From the NCBI GenBank assembly GCA_946886865.1, contig CAMPJI010000004.1, positions 4,295 through 68,294 of the forward strand: a stretch of DNA of 64,000 nucleotides. Direction: 5' to 3'. The translations under genes and the position numbers were made by a program. This document shows, piece by piece, positions 9,985 through 18,149 of this stretch. Every line of letters starts with the position of its first letter. The stretch's first letter is position 1. The notes below the pieces were generated by a model. It did no database searches and was not told the DNA's origin. It was given only the letters and a program-made list of their open reading frames with translations. The stretch is from an uncultured Lysobacterales bacterium. Its GTDB lineage: Bacteria > Pseudomonadota > Gammaproteobacteria > Xanthomonadales > Xanthomonadaceae.

Positions 9985-10446
9985 ATGAGCGACGTCAAGA
10001 AAGACCACAACATCGGTTCGGGTACCGGCGCGGTTGCCGGCGCGGTCACGGGTGCGGCCGTCGGTTCCGCCGGTGGCCCGGTGGGCAGCGTGGTCGGCGC
10101 GGTCGTCGGCGGCGTGGTCGGTGCGAAGGCCGGCGACTCGATCGCCGAAGCCGTGAACCCCACCGAGTACCACGACCACTTCAAGACCGAATACAAGAAC
10201 ACCCCGTACTACACCGCGGGCCGCGAGTGGAACGATTACGAGCCGGCGTACCAGTACGGCTACGACACCTACGGCCAGTACCGCGGCCAGCGCTTCGAGG
10301 ACGTCGAGACCGACCTGGAGCGCAACTGGGACAAGACCCGCGCCAAGTCGAACCTGGAGTGGAACGAGGCCAAGCAGGCCGTGCGCGACGGCTGGCACCA
10401 CATCGAGCGTCGCATGCCGGGCGACTTCGACCGCGACGGTCGCTGA
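9985..10446 (+). CDS. Glycine-zipper domain protein, unknown function
   Basis: A 153-residue protein without a signal peptide. Residues about 12-50 are a glycine-zipper stretch (repeated GxxxG, for example GAVAGAVTGAAVGSAGG), which usually marks a membrane-inserting or helix-packing segment. The rest is hydrophilic and rich in Tyr, Trp, Asp and Arg, with a possible amphipathic helix near the C-terminus. The start ATG has a clear AGGAG seven bases upstream; longer in-frame starts would run into the spacer. A strong terminator follows, so it is probably a monocistronic, well-expressed gene. Similar stress-related proteins occur in Xanthomonadales; the function is unknown. Confidence 0.75.
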   Translation: MSDVKKDHNIGSGTGAVAGAVTGAAVGSAGGPVGSVVGAVVGGVVGAKAGDSIAEAVNPTEYHDHFKTEYKNTPYYTAGREWNDYEPAYQYGYDTYGQYRGQRFEDVETDLERNWDKTRAKSNLEWNEAKQAVRDGWHHIERRMPGDFDRDGR

Positions 10447-10492
10447 GCCAGGCGCGTTGCCGGCCCCCCTCTCTCCGGGGCGCGACATCGGG

Positions 10493-10525
10493 AAAACGGA
10501 GCCGCTTGCCGGCTCCGTTTTCTTT
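10493..10525 (+). terminator. Rho-independent terminator after glycine-zipper gene
   Basis: Stem AAAACGGAGCC / GGCTCCGTTTT with a 7-base loop (10493-10503 with 10511-10521), followed by T-rich sequence. It sits 47 bases after the stop. Confidence 0.85.
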
Positions 10526-10600
10526 TGGGCGCCGCACAGCGGCTGGCGGGACGGACGCCTGGAGTAGGATGCTCACCCCCAAGACCACCGCGACCCCGCC

Positions 10601-11191
10601 ATGGCCGAGCGTTCCAAGCCCACCCGTGAAGAAGCCGAAGCCGCCGTCCGCACGCTGCTGAGCTGGGCCGGCGACGACCCGTCGCGCGAGGGTCTGGTCG
10701 ACACGCCCAAGCGCGTGGCCAAGGCCTACCAGGACTGGTTCAGCGGCTACGGCGACGACCCGGCCGACTACCTCAAGCGGACGTTCGAGGAGGTCGAGGG
10801 CTACGACGAGCTGATCGTCCTGCGCGACATCGAGTTCGAAAGCCACTGCGAGCACCACATGGCGCCGATCATCGGCAAGGCGCACGTCGGCTACCTGCCC
10901 TCGGGCAAGGTGGTGGGCATCAGCAAGCTGGCGCGCGTGGTCGAAACCTACGCCCGCCGCCTGCAGGTGCAGGAGAAGATGACCGCGCAGATCGCCCAGG
11001 TGATCCAGGACGTGCTGCAACCGCGCGGCGTGGGCGTGGTGATCGAAGGCGCGCACGAGTGCATGACCACCCGCGGCGTGCACAAGCGCGGCGTCAGCAT
11101 GATCACCTCCAAGATGCTCGGCACCTTCCGCGACGATGCGCGCACGCGCGCGGAGTTCCTCCGCTTCATCGACGTCGGCATCGGGCGCTGA
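10601..11191 (+). CDS. folE: GTP cyclohydrolase I
   Basis: FolE converts GTP to 7,8-dihydroneopterin triphosphate, the first step of tetrahydrofolate synthesis and the entry to queuosine precursors. The 196-residue protein has the zinc ligands Cys83, His86 and Cys154, each exactly 27 residues before the E. coli Cys110/His113/Cys181. The family signature around ESHCEHHM and the C-terminal HECMTTRGV are intact. It is a stand-alone gene after a terminator; a TAGGAT -10-like box lies at 10565-10570. A convergent gene follows after a single REP element. queF, which also uses a FolE-derived precursor, is elsewhere in the window. Confidence 0.97.
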   Translation: MAERSKPTREEAEAAVRTLLSWAGDDPSREGLVDTPKRVAKAYQDWFSGYGDDPADYLKRTFEEVEGYDELIVLRDIEFESHCEHHMAPIIGKAHVGYLPSGKVVGISKLARVVETYARRLQVQEKMTAQIAQVIQDVLQPRGVGVVIEGAHECMTTRGVHKRGVSMITSKMLGTFRDDARTRAEFLRFIDVGIGR

Positions 11192-11231
11192 CGACAGGGC
11201 CGGTCAACGCGGAGAACCGCTTCCCTGGTCT

Positions 11232-11255
11232 TTGTAGGAGCGACGTAAGTCGCGA
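11232..11255. repeat. Single GTAG-type REP element
   Basis: Reads GTAGGAGCGACGTAAGTCGC, a GTAG head followed by the hairpin GCGAC/GTCGC. It is the same element (type B) found as inverted pairs at 43981, 51875 and 62704. It lies between convergent folE and the egtE-like gene. Confidence 0.8.
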
Positions 11256-11286
11256 GCCGCGCCGCTCCTTCCCGGCCGCTTGACGA

Positions 11287-12429
11287 TCAACCGCGCATCG
11301 CCGCCGCGATCGTCTCCGCCACGCGTGTCATGTCGGCCTCGTCCACGTGCAGGTGCGGTGCGACGCGCAGCAGGCCGTGCCGTCGCGTGCAGACGATGCC
11401 CGCCGCGTCCAGCGCCGCGCCGACCGCCTCCATCCGCTCCGCGGGCACGCGCACGCCGGTGAAGTGCGGCGCGTGGCCGTCCGCCACGCACGCCTCCAGT
11501 CCCGCATCGCGCAGCGTGGCGACCAGCGCTGCGGTGCGCGCGCCCAAGCGTTCCGGCAACGACGCCACGCCCCAGCCGTGCAACTGCCCGAGCGCGGCTT
11601 CGGCCATCGACAGCCGAAGCGGGTCGGTGATGCCGCCGGCATCGAAGCGCCGTGCACCGTCCCGCCATGGCGCGGCGCTATCGGCCGGGAAGCGCCAGTC
11701 GTCCACGGCCCGCGCCGTCCAGTGCTGCTCGATCGACACGCCGTGCACGCGCCAGTGCGGCGCCGCCCACAGGTAGGCCAGTCCGGTCGGGCCGAGCATC
11801 CACTTGTGGCCGACCGACACCACGAAATCCGGCCGCCAGCGCGCCAGCGCCACCGCCAGTGCGCCCAGGCTCTGGCTGAGGTCGAGCACCAGCGACACGC
11901 CGCGGTCGTGGCAGCGTGCGCTGATCGCGTCCAGGTCCAGCCACGCCCCGTCGTGCCAGTACGCGTGCGGCAGCGTCAGCACACGCAGGCGGCGCACGCG
12001 GTCCAGGGTATCCAGCACGGCGCCGGTCCAGTCGCCGCCGCCGCGTGCGATCGCGTGCAGGCCCGCCCCCGTCTCGGCGCAGCGCTGCTGCCAGCACAGC
12101 AGGTTGGAGGGGAACTGGCCGTCGAGCACGGCGACCGCCTCCCCGCGCGCCAGCGGGGTGTTGCGTGCGGCGACCGCCAGCCCGTAGGCGGCCGAGGGCA
12201 CCAGCGCGACACCGTCGGGATCGCCGTCCAGGCAGCCGGCGGCGAGGTGGCGCACGCGTTCGATGGCCGCGCGCCATGGCGCGGTGCCGAGCCGCCACGG
12301 TGCAGTCGACGCGTCGATCGCGGCATGGCCGGCGGTCAGCACGGTGCGCAGGCGCGGGCCCTGCGCCGCGGTATCGAGGTAGACCGTGCCCGCAGGCACG
12401 TCGAAAAGCAGGCGGTCGGAAACGCTCAT
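11287..12429 (-). CDS. Class V aminotransferase-fold PLP enzyme, EgtE-like
   Basis: A 380-residue fold-type I PLP enzyme of the class V/cysteine desulfurase group. The Schiff-base lysine is in SVGHKWMLGP, preceded by the PLP-binding Asp in LVLDLSQSLG. It is divergent from egtB-egtD and separated from egtB by 100 bases. In ergothioneine pathways EgtE is exactly such a PLP-dependent C-S lyase, which releases ergothioneine from the hercynylcysteine sulfoxide. The function is therefore inferred from family plus position; a cysteine-desulfurase-like role is the alternative. I took the ATG at 12429 rather than an upstream in-frame start because a TAGAGT -10 box lies just before it. Confidence 0.75.
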   Translation of the reverse strand: MSVSDRLLFDVPAGTVYLDTAAQGPRLRTVLTAGHAAIDASTAPWRLGTAPWRAAIERVRHLAAGCLDGDPDGVALVPSAAYGLAVAARNTPLARGEAVAVLDGQFPSNLLCWQQRCAETGAGLHAIARGGGDWTGAVLDTLDRVRRLRVLTLPHAYWHDGAWLDLDAISARCHDRGVSLVLDLSQSLGALAVALARWRPDFVVSVGHKWMLGPTGLAYLWAAPHWRVHGVSIEQHWTARAVDDWRFPADSAAPWRDGARRFDAGGITDPLRLSMAEAALGQLHGWGVASLPERLGARTAALVATLRDAGLEACVADGHAPHFTGVRVPAERMEAVGAALDAAGIVCTRRHGLLRVAPHLHVDEADMTRVAETIAAAMRG

Positions 12430-12436
12430 CGCGCGC

Positions 12437-12442
12437 ACTCTA
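12437..12442 (-). promoter_or_regulatory. -10 box seven bases before the egtE-like ATG
   Basis: TAGAGT on the minus strand is followed by seven bases and the ATG at 12429, so transcription would start at or next to the start codon. No Shine-Dalgarno is visible. On the plus strand TATTCT (12515-12520) lies nine bases before the egtB ATG, a similar short-leader layout. The -35 regions are weak. Confidence 0.4.
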
Positions 12443-12529
12443 GCCGACGGGGCCGATGCCACGTCGCCGCGCGCCACATCACGAAACCGTCACCACCGCG
12501 CGCACGTGCGCCGGTATTCTCGACCGGTC

Positions 12530-13864
12530 ATGCCGCTCTCGTCCGCGCCCGCACTGGCCCGTGTCCCCGCCGCCGATACCGATGCCGGGCGTCCCACGCT
12601 GGACGATGCCGCCGGGCTCGCGCCGCGCTTCGAGCGCGTGCGCGCCCGCAGCCGGGCGCTCGCCGCGCCGCTGTCGCCGGAGGACGCGCAGGTCCAGAGC
12701 ATGGACGACTGCAGCCCCGCCAAGTGGCACCTCGCGCACACCACGTGGTTCTTCGAGCGCTTCGTACTGGCCGGGCGCGATGGCTACACGCCATTCGATC
12801 CCGAATTCGACTTCCTGTTCAACAGCTACTACCAGAGCGTGGGCACGATGCACGCGCGCCCGCACCGGGGGCTGGTGACGCGGCCCACGCTGTCGCACGT
12901 GCTGGAGTACCGCGACGCGATCGACGCACGCGTGCGCGAGCGCCTTCAGCGCGACGACCTCGACACCCAAGCGCGCCAGGTGCTGCTGCTGGGCACCCAC
13001 CACGAGCAGCAGCACCAGGAGCTGCTGCTCACCGACATCAAGCACGCGTTCTGGTGCAACCCGCTCAGGCCCGCGTACCGCGACGACCTGCCGGTGGCAG
13101 CGGGCCGCGAGACGCCCATGGATTGGATCGAGTCCGACGAACGCATCGTCGAAGCCGGCGCGCCCGCGTGGCCGCAGGCGTCGGCCTTCGCCTACGACAA
13201 CGAATCCCCGCGCCACCGCGCCCTGGTGCCGGCGCACGCGCTGGCCAGCCGCCCGGTCAGCAACGCCGAGTACCGCGCCTTCATCGAGGACGGCGGCTAC
13301 CGCAACGCGGCCCTGTGGATGAGCGAGGGCTTCTCGCGTATCCAGCGCGACGGCTGGTCGCGTCCGCTGTACTGGGACGAGGACCTGCAGCGCGAGTTCA
13401 CGCTGGGCGGCATGCGCGAGATCGACCCGCATGCGCCGGTCTGCCATATCAGCTACTTCGAGGCCGACGCCTACGCCCGCTGGGCGGGGGCGCGGTTGCC
13501 GACCGAATTCGAGTGGGAGGCGGCGGCCAGCGGGCACGCCGTCGAGGGCCACTTCGCCGACGACACCGGCGGCCTGCACCCGCGCGGGGCCACCGCAGGC
13601 GGTGGCATGCGCCAGCTGTTCGGCGAGGTCTGGGAGTGGACCTCCAGTGCGTACATGCCCTACCCGGGCTTCCGCCCGCTGCCCGGCTCGCTGGGCGAAT
13701 ACAACGGCAAGTTCATGTGCGGGCAGTGGGTGCTGCGCGGCGGCAGTTGCGCCACCCCGCCCGGCCATGTGCGCGCCAGCTACCGCAATTTCTTCTACCC
13801 CCCCGACCGCTGGCAGTTCTCGGGCCTGCGGCTGGCCAGGGACCTGAGCGACAGGACGCGATGA
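12530..13864 (+). CDS. egtB: Hercynine oxygenase EgtB (ergothioneine synthesis)
   Basis: EgtB is an iron enzyme that joins hercynine to a thiol donor (gamma-glutamylcysteine or cysteine) with O2, forming the sulfoxide intermediate. The 444-residue protein has an N-terminal DinB-like domain with KWHLAHTTW (His67/His70) and THHEQQHQE (His158/His162, the HxxxH iron ligands), then a formylglycine-enzyme/sulfatase-modifying-factor domain from about residue 215 that ends in the typical YRNFF...RWQFSGLRLAR. The ATG at 12530 is the first start giving the family N-terminus. Its stop overlaps the egtD ATG (ATGA). No egtA or egtC is in the window, so the thiol donor cannot be told from context. Confidence 0.93.
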   Translation: MPLSSAPALARVPAADTDAGRPTLDDAAGLAPRFERVRARSRALAAPLSPEDAQVQSMDDCSPAKWHLAHTTWFFERFVLAGRDGYTPFDPEFDFLFNSYYQSVGTMHARPHRGLVTRPTLSHVLEYRDAIDARVRERLQRDDLDTQARQVLLLGTHHEQQHQELLLTDIKHAFWCNPLRPAYRDDLPVAAGRETPMDWIESDERIVEAGAPAWPQASAFAYDNESPRHRALVPAHALASRPVSNAEYRAFIEDGGYRNAALWMSEGFSRIQRDGWSRPLYWDEDLQREFTLGGMREIDPHAPVCHISYFEADAYARWAGARLPTEFEWEAAASGHAVEGHFADDTGGLHPRGATAGGGMRQLFGEVWEWTSSAYMPYPGFRPLPGSLGEYNGKFMCGQWVLRGGSCATPPGHVRASYRNFFYPPDRWQFSGLRLARDLSDRTR

Positions 13865-14838
13865 ACGCTGTGACGACCGCCACGATGGCTCCCCTGACCG
13901 ACCTCCGACCCACCCCCGACGACATCACCGGCGACGCGCTCGCCGGGCTGTCGGCCGCGCCCAAGCGGCTGCCGTCGAAATACTTCTACGACGCGCGCGG
14001 CTCGCAGCTGTTCGAGGCGATCACCCGCCAGCCCGAGTACTACCCGACGCGGGTGGAGATCGCGCTGCTGGACGCAAGGATGAACGACATCGCCGGGGCC
14101 GTCGGCCCCCATGCGCACGTGGTGGAGTACGGCAGCGGCAGCGGGCGCAAGACGTTGCAGCTGCTTGAAGGCCTGCAGGATCCGGTCGCGTACACGCCGA
14201 TCGAGATCTCGCGCACCACCGTGCTGGCGGCGACCGAGCGGCTGGCCGAGGCGTTCCCCGGCATCGAGATGCTGCCGGTGTGCGCCGACTTCACCCAGCC
14301 CGTGGACCTGCCCGAACCGGCACGCGAGCCCGGCCACACGCTGGTGTTCTTCCCCGGCTCCACCCTGGGCAACTTCACCAACGACGAGGCCGTCGCGCTG
14401 ATGCGCTCGATGCGCGAGACGATGGGGCCCAACGGCCAAGCGCTGATCGGCATCGACCTGGAAAAGGACACCGGCGTGCTGGAGGCGGCGTACAACGACG
14501 CCGCCGGCGTCACCGCGGAGTTCACCCTCAACCTGCTGGCGCGATTGAACCGCGAGATCGGCAGCGACTTCGACCTCGACGGGTTCCGCCACCTGGCGGT
14601 GTACTCGCGCGAGCGTGGCCGCATCGAGACCTTCCTGGTGTCGCAGCGTGCGCAGACGGTGACGGTGGATGGCCGCACGTTCGATTTCGAGGCGGGCGAG
14701 GCGATGCAGGTCGAATACAGCCACAAGTACACCGACGCGCGCTTCGAGGACCTCGCCGCGCGCGCCGGGCTCAAGGTGGTGCGCCGCTGGAATGACGGCG
14801 ACGACTGGTTCGGGCTGCGGCTCCTGCAGCCGGTCTAG
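13861..14838 (+). CDS. egtD: L-histidine N-alpha-trimethyltransferase EgtD
   Basis: EgtD uses three SAM to turn histidine into hercynine, the first step of ergothioneine synthesis. The 325-residue product matches the family: it opens with LPSKYFYDARGSQLFE and has the SAM loop VVEYGSGSGRKT near residues 87-98, the conserved FFPGSTLGNF, and a C-terminal EYSHKY substrate segment. The start overlaps the egtB stop by four bases, so the two are co-translated. Enzyme order in the pathway (EgtD before EgtB) is the reverse of gene order. Confidence 0.95.
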   Translation: MNAVTTATMAPLTDLRPTPDDITGDALAGLSAAPKRLPSKYFYDARGSQLFEAITRQPEYYPTRVEIALLDARMNDIAGAVGPHAHVVEYGSGSGRKTLQLLEGLQDPVAYTPIEISRTTVLAATERLAEAFPGIEMLPVCADFTQPVDLPEPAREPGHTLVFFPGSTLGNFTNDEAVALMRSMRETMGPNGQALIGIDLEKDTGVLEAAYNDAAGVTAEFTLNLLARLNREIGSDFDLDGFRHLAVYSRERGRIETFLVSQRAQTVTVDGRTFDFEAGEAMQVEYSHKYTDARFEDLAARAGLKVVRRWNDGDDWFGLRLLQPV

Positions 14839-14906
14839 CGCGAGGCCGGATACTGCGGACACGGCGCAGGCCTGCCTGGCTGAAAAGAAAGCCCGGCCAC
14901 CCTGCC

Positions 14907-15045
14907 GTCATCCCGGCGGATGCCAGGATCCATCCTGACCTCGGCACGCATCCACGGGTGCCATCGCCAGCACCACACTGCTCGACGTCCATGGATGTTC
15001 GGCGCCGCAAAAGTGAAGCGCGAGTCCGCCTTCGCGGGAATGAGG
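14907..15045. repeat. Imperfect inverted intergenic repeat
   Basis: The 255-base gap after egtD contains GTCATCCCGGCGGATGCCAG (from 14907) and, in inverse orientation, CGCGAGTCCGCCTTCGCGGG (from 15019). The arms match the common dispersed 'CATTCCCGCGAAGGCGG' intergenic repeats of Xanthomonadales. I see no gene or terminator in the rest of the gap. Confidence 0.5.
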
Positions 15046-15093
15046 GCTGGAAAGTCGAGACGCTCCCGCCCGGGCCACCGCCCGCGCTCCGCG

Positions 15094-16293
15094 TCAGGCG
15101 ACCGCCAGTTCCAACCCGACGCTGGCCAGCACGCACCACGCCACCGTCCACAGCGGCGCGCGTCCGGCCAGCAGGATCGCGAAGCCCACCGCCGCGATCA
15201 CCGCGTCACGCCAGTCGCCGACGCCCTGCATCCACAGCGGGTCGACCAGTGCCGCGGCCAGCAGCCCGACCACCGCCGCGTTGACGCCCGCGACTGTGCG
15301 GCGCGCGCGTGGCATCGTCGCCACGCGGTCCCACCACGGCAGCACCGCCCACAGCAGCAGGAAGCCGGGCAGGAAGATGCCGGCCAGTGCGGCCAGCGCC
15401 CCGGCGGGTCCACCGAGCTGCGCGCCCAGGTACCCCGACAGCGTGAACATCGGCCCCGGCACCGCCTGCGCCGCGCCGTAGCCGGCCAGGAAGGTGTCCG
15501 CGTCCAGCCAGCCGGGTGCGACCACGGACGCTTTCAGCAGCGGCAGCACCACGTGGCCGCCGCCGAACACCAGCGCGCCCGCACGCACGAAGGCCGCGCC
15601 GATCGCGACCAGCGACGGGCCGCCCGACACGGGCACCAGGAACGCGGCCACCAGCAACCCGGCAAAGGCGAGCGCGGCCCAGCGCGCACCACCATGCGCC
15701 ACGCCGTTGCCCGTGGCCTCGGCCGGCCGTGCCGCCGGCCGCAGCAGCAGGCCGCCGAGCACTGCACCAAGCGCCACCACGCCCAGCTGCATCCAGGGCG
15801 CTGCCACCGCGAGCACCAGCGCAGTGGCCAGCACCGCGACCAGCGCATGCCGCGCATCCGGCAGCAGCGTGCGCGCCATGCCGAGCAGGCCATGCGCGAC
15901 GACCGCCACCGCGACCAGCTTCAGGCCGTGGATGGCCGCCGCACCCGGACCCGCGTCCAGCCGAGGCGCCAGCCATGCGAAGGCCAGCATCAGCAGCGCC
16001 GAGGGCAGGGTGAACCCCGCGAACGCCGCCAGCGCACCGCGCAGTCCCGCGCGGTGCAGGCCGATCGCGAACCCCAACTGGCTGCTGGCCGGCCCCGGCA
16101 GGAACTGGCACAGCGCCAGCAGTCGGGCGAAATGCCGGTCGTCCAGCCAGCCGCGCCGCGTCACGAACTCCTCGCGCAGGTAGCCGATGTGCGCGATCGG
16201 ACCGCCGAACGCGGTCAGGCCCAAGTGCAGGAAGGCGCGGAAGACTTCGCGCGCGGAGGGTCGGACTTCGGACGCGCCACGCGACACGTCCAC
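15094..16293 (-). CDS. chrA: ChrA-family chromate transporter
   Basis: A 399-residue, two-domain (CHR-CHR) membrane protein. Both halves start with the family pattern: FRAFLHLGLTAFGGPIAHIG near the N-terminus, and a weaker copy (AAFVRAGALVFGGGHVVLPL) in the second half; LCQFLPGPASSQLGFAIG is also typical. ChrA exports chromate at the expense of the proton gradient, but many chromosomal copies are of uncertain substrate. The start appears to be GTG at 16293, because no upstream ATG exists before the preceding gene. It follows the small membrane protein gene by four bases, so it is the last gene of a three-gene minus operon. There is no chrB-type regulator nearby. Confidence 0.88.
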   Translation of the reverse strand: MDVSRGASEVRPSAREVFRAFLHLGLTAFGGPIAHIGYLREEFVTRRGWLDDRHFARLLALCQFLPGPASSQLGFAIGLHRAGLRGALAAFAGFTLPSALLMLAFAWLAPRLDAGPGAAAIHGLKLVAVAVVAHGLLGMARTLLPDARHALVAVLATALVLAVAAPWMQLGVVALGAVLGGLLLRPAARPAEATGNGVAHGGARWAALAFAGLLVAAFLVPVSGGPSLVAIGAAFVRAGALVFGGGHVVLPLLKASVVAPGWLDADTFLAGYGAAQAVPGPMFTLSGYLGAQLGGPAGALAALAGIFLPGFLLLWAVLPWWDRVATMPRARRTVAGVNAAVVGLLAAALVDPLWMQGVGDWRDAVIAAVGFAILLAGRAPLWTVAWCVLASVGLELAVA

Positions 16294-16297
16294 GGCC

Positions 16298-16615
16298 TCA
16301 GCGCGTCAGTGACTCGCGTGCATCGGCGCCTTCCAGCAATCTCAGCAGCAACACGCGGGTCGGGTTGCCACGCCAGTGCGCGGCGGCTTTCATCAGTGCC
16401 AGGACGCCGATCGCCAACATGATCGTCGCAAGCGCCGGATCGCCATCTTTTGCGAATTCGCGCCAACCGTTGAACACGTTGAACAGTCCAAGACCAAGAA
16501 GCAGCCAGCGCATTGCCGGCCATTGCAACTCCTGGGTCTTGAGCTTCTGCAGAAGGGCGGCTTCGGGCGGCGTTAGTTGCACGGCCAATGATCCCACGCG
16601 CGTGGAGCCGGTCAT
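16298..16615 (-). CDS. Small two-helix membrane protein, unknown
   Basis: A 105-residue protein with two predicted membrane helices (about 37-55, WLLLGLGLFNVFNGW, and about 63-82, TIMLAIGVLALMKAAAHW), and a hydrophilic C-terminus rich in Arg and Leu. The ATG overlaps the stop of the M28 peptidase gene by four bases (ATGA), so translation is coupled; chrA follows immediately. I recognise no family. The coupling to an exported peptidase suggests a membrane-associated helper, but that is inference only. Confidence 0.65.
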   Translation of the reverse strand: MTGSTRVGSLAVQLTPPEAALLQKLKTQELQWPAMRWLLLGLGLFNVFNGWREFAKDGDPALATIMLAIGVLALMKAAAHWRGNPTRVLLLRLLEGADARESLTR

Positions 16616-18003
16616 TGGCCGCCACCCGTGTACCCGCCAAAGCTCCCCGCCGCGCCCGGGAACACCACCGGGCTTTCGCTGCCGTCGGTGCCCACCGCCG
16701 ACACGCCGAAGAAGTAGTTGTCGATCACGACGTTCTCCAGCGTGTGCCGGGTGACATCGCCCACGTAGACGCTGTGCGTCCACTGCGGCTCGGTGGTCAG
16801 CCGCCAGTGCACCTTGTAGCCGGCCAGGTTCGGGGCCTGCGCGGCGCTGGGTCGCGCCCACTTGAGCGTCGTGTTGGCGGTGACCGCACCTTCGATGGTG
16901 ACGTCGGCCGGCGGCGGTGGCGCCCAGGCCATCCCGGCCAGGCTGACGGCATTGAGCGCGGTCAGCTTGGCGGCGTAGTCGAAGTCGACGCCGTCGATGG
17001 TGTCGCCATAGACCACGCCGTCCTCGGTGCGCAGGTCCTGGTGCTGGCGGTCGTAGTGCTCGTTGGTCTCCATGATGCGCACGGCCGGGTAGCCCAGGTC
17101 GTTGAACGGCCGGTGGTGGCCTCCGCGGCCGAAGCGGTCCAGGCGGTAGATCATCATGACGTCGAGGTTGGGCACGTAGAGGTCGGCCATGCGGTCGACG
17201 TAGCGCGCCAGGTTGCGCGTCGGGGAGTCGACCTCGCCGCCGGTGAAGCGGCGCGCGCGCGCTTCTTCCTCGGTCTCCGTCGCGCGGGTGCCTTCGGCGA
17301 ACACGCGCGCGGTGGTGTTGTCGGTCACGCCGTTGATGCCGCTGATGTTGCCGATCATGTCGTTGTTGAGCACGGCCTCGATGCGCCAGCCTTCTCGCTG
17401 GGCCTGCTCGGCCAGGATCTTGCCGCCGAACAGGCCCTGCTCCTCGCCGGCCAGCGCTGCGTAGACGATGGAGCCCGGGAAGCGGTGCTGCGTCAGCACG
17501 CGCGCCGCCTCCAGCGTGCCCGCCACACCCGAGGCGTTGTCGTTGGCGCCGGGCGAGTCGGAGGTGTAGTCCATGACGTCGCTGACGCGCGAATCGATGT
17601 CGCCGCTCATGATCACGTAGCGGCCCGGGTCGGTGCTGCCGCGCTGGATCGCGATGACGCTGACGACCTCGACCGGGTCGGGGATGCGCGTCTCGCCGGA
17701 GATCGTGTCGCTGACGTACTTCACCTCCAGGCAGCCGCCGCAATCACGCGAGATGCGCTGGAACTCCTCGAAGATCCAGCGCCGCGCCGCGCCGATGCCG
17801 CGGGTGTCGGATTCGGTCTCCGACGCCGTGTGGCGGGTGCCGAAGGACACCAGCTTGCGGATGTCGGCCTCGATGCGGTCGGCCGAGGGCGCGGTTCCGA
17901 TCGCGTGCAGGCGCGCGTCGCCGGCGGGCGGGGCGGGTTCGGCGGCCCACGCGACAGGCGCGGCAAGGGCGATGGCAATGGCGAGCGGCAGGCGCAAGGG
18001 CAT
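16612..18003 (-). CDS. Exported M28-family metallopeptidase with C-terminal Fn3-like domain
   Basis: A 463-residue protein with a Sec signal peptide (MPLRLPLAIAIALAAPVAWA). The M28 core shows GANDNASG (metal-bridging Asp), GEEQGLFG (catalytic Glu pair) and LNNDMIGN (metal Asp). The first metal site, usually H in GxHxD, reads MSGDIDSR, so an Asp appears in place of the His; the last His may be in the ETNEHYDRQHQD segment. After about residue 360 comes a fibronectin III-like beta domain (WARPSAAQAPNLAGYKVHWR). The role is probably peptide degradation in the periplasm or outside. I chose the ATG at 18003 because it gives the signal peptide; an earlier ATG adds ten residues. Confidence 0.85.
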   Translation of the reverse strand: MPLRLPLAIAIALAAPVAWAAEPAPPAGDARLHAIGTAPSADRIEADIRKLVSFGTRHTASETESDTRGIGAARRWIFEEFQRISRDCGGCLEVKYVSDTISGETRIPDPVEVVSVIAIQRGSTDPGRYVIMSGDIDSRVSDVMDYTSDSPGANDNASGVAGTLEAARVLTQHRFPGSIVYAALAGEEQGLFGGKILAEQAQREGWRIEAVLNNDMIGNISGINGVTDNTTARVFAEGTRATETEEEARARRFTGGEVDSPTRNLARYVDRMADLYVPNLDVMMIYRLDRFGRGGHHRPFNDLGYPAVRIMETNEHYDRQHQDLRTEDGVVYGDTIDGVDFDYAAKLTALNAVSLAGMAWAPPPPADVTIEGAVTANTTLKWARPSAAQAPNLAGYKVHWRLTTEPQWTHSVYVGDVTRHTLENVVIDNYFFGVSAVGTDGSESPVVFPGAAGSFGGYTGGGQ

Positions 18004-18149
18004 GGCGGGTCCTCGGAATCGACGTGCGGGCACCTTAGTGCAAAGCGGGGGACGGGGGACAGGCGATGGGAACGGACATCGCCGACGTCCCTACACGGCG
18101 CCCCGACCCGTTGCGTGCTGCACTGGCGCCCCTTCTGCAGGCAGTGCGC

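Noticed and set aside
11347..14838. Very long single frame (over 1100 codons) across the egt genes
   Set aside because: Only its end (from 13861) is egtD. The first 2.5 kb is antisense to the EgtE-like gene and out of phase with egtB, an effect of high GC.
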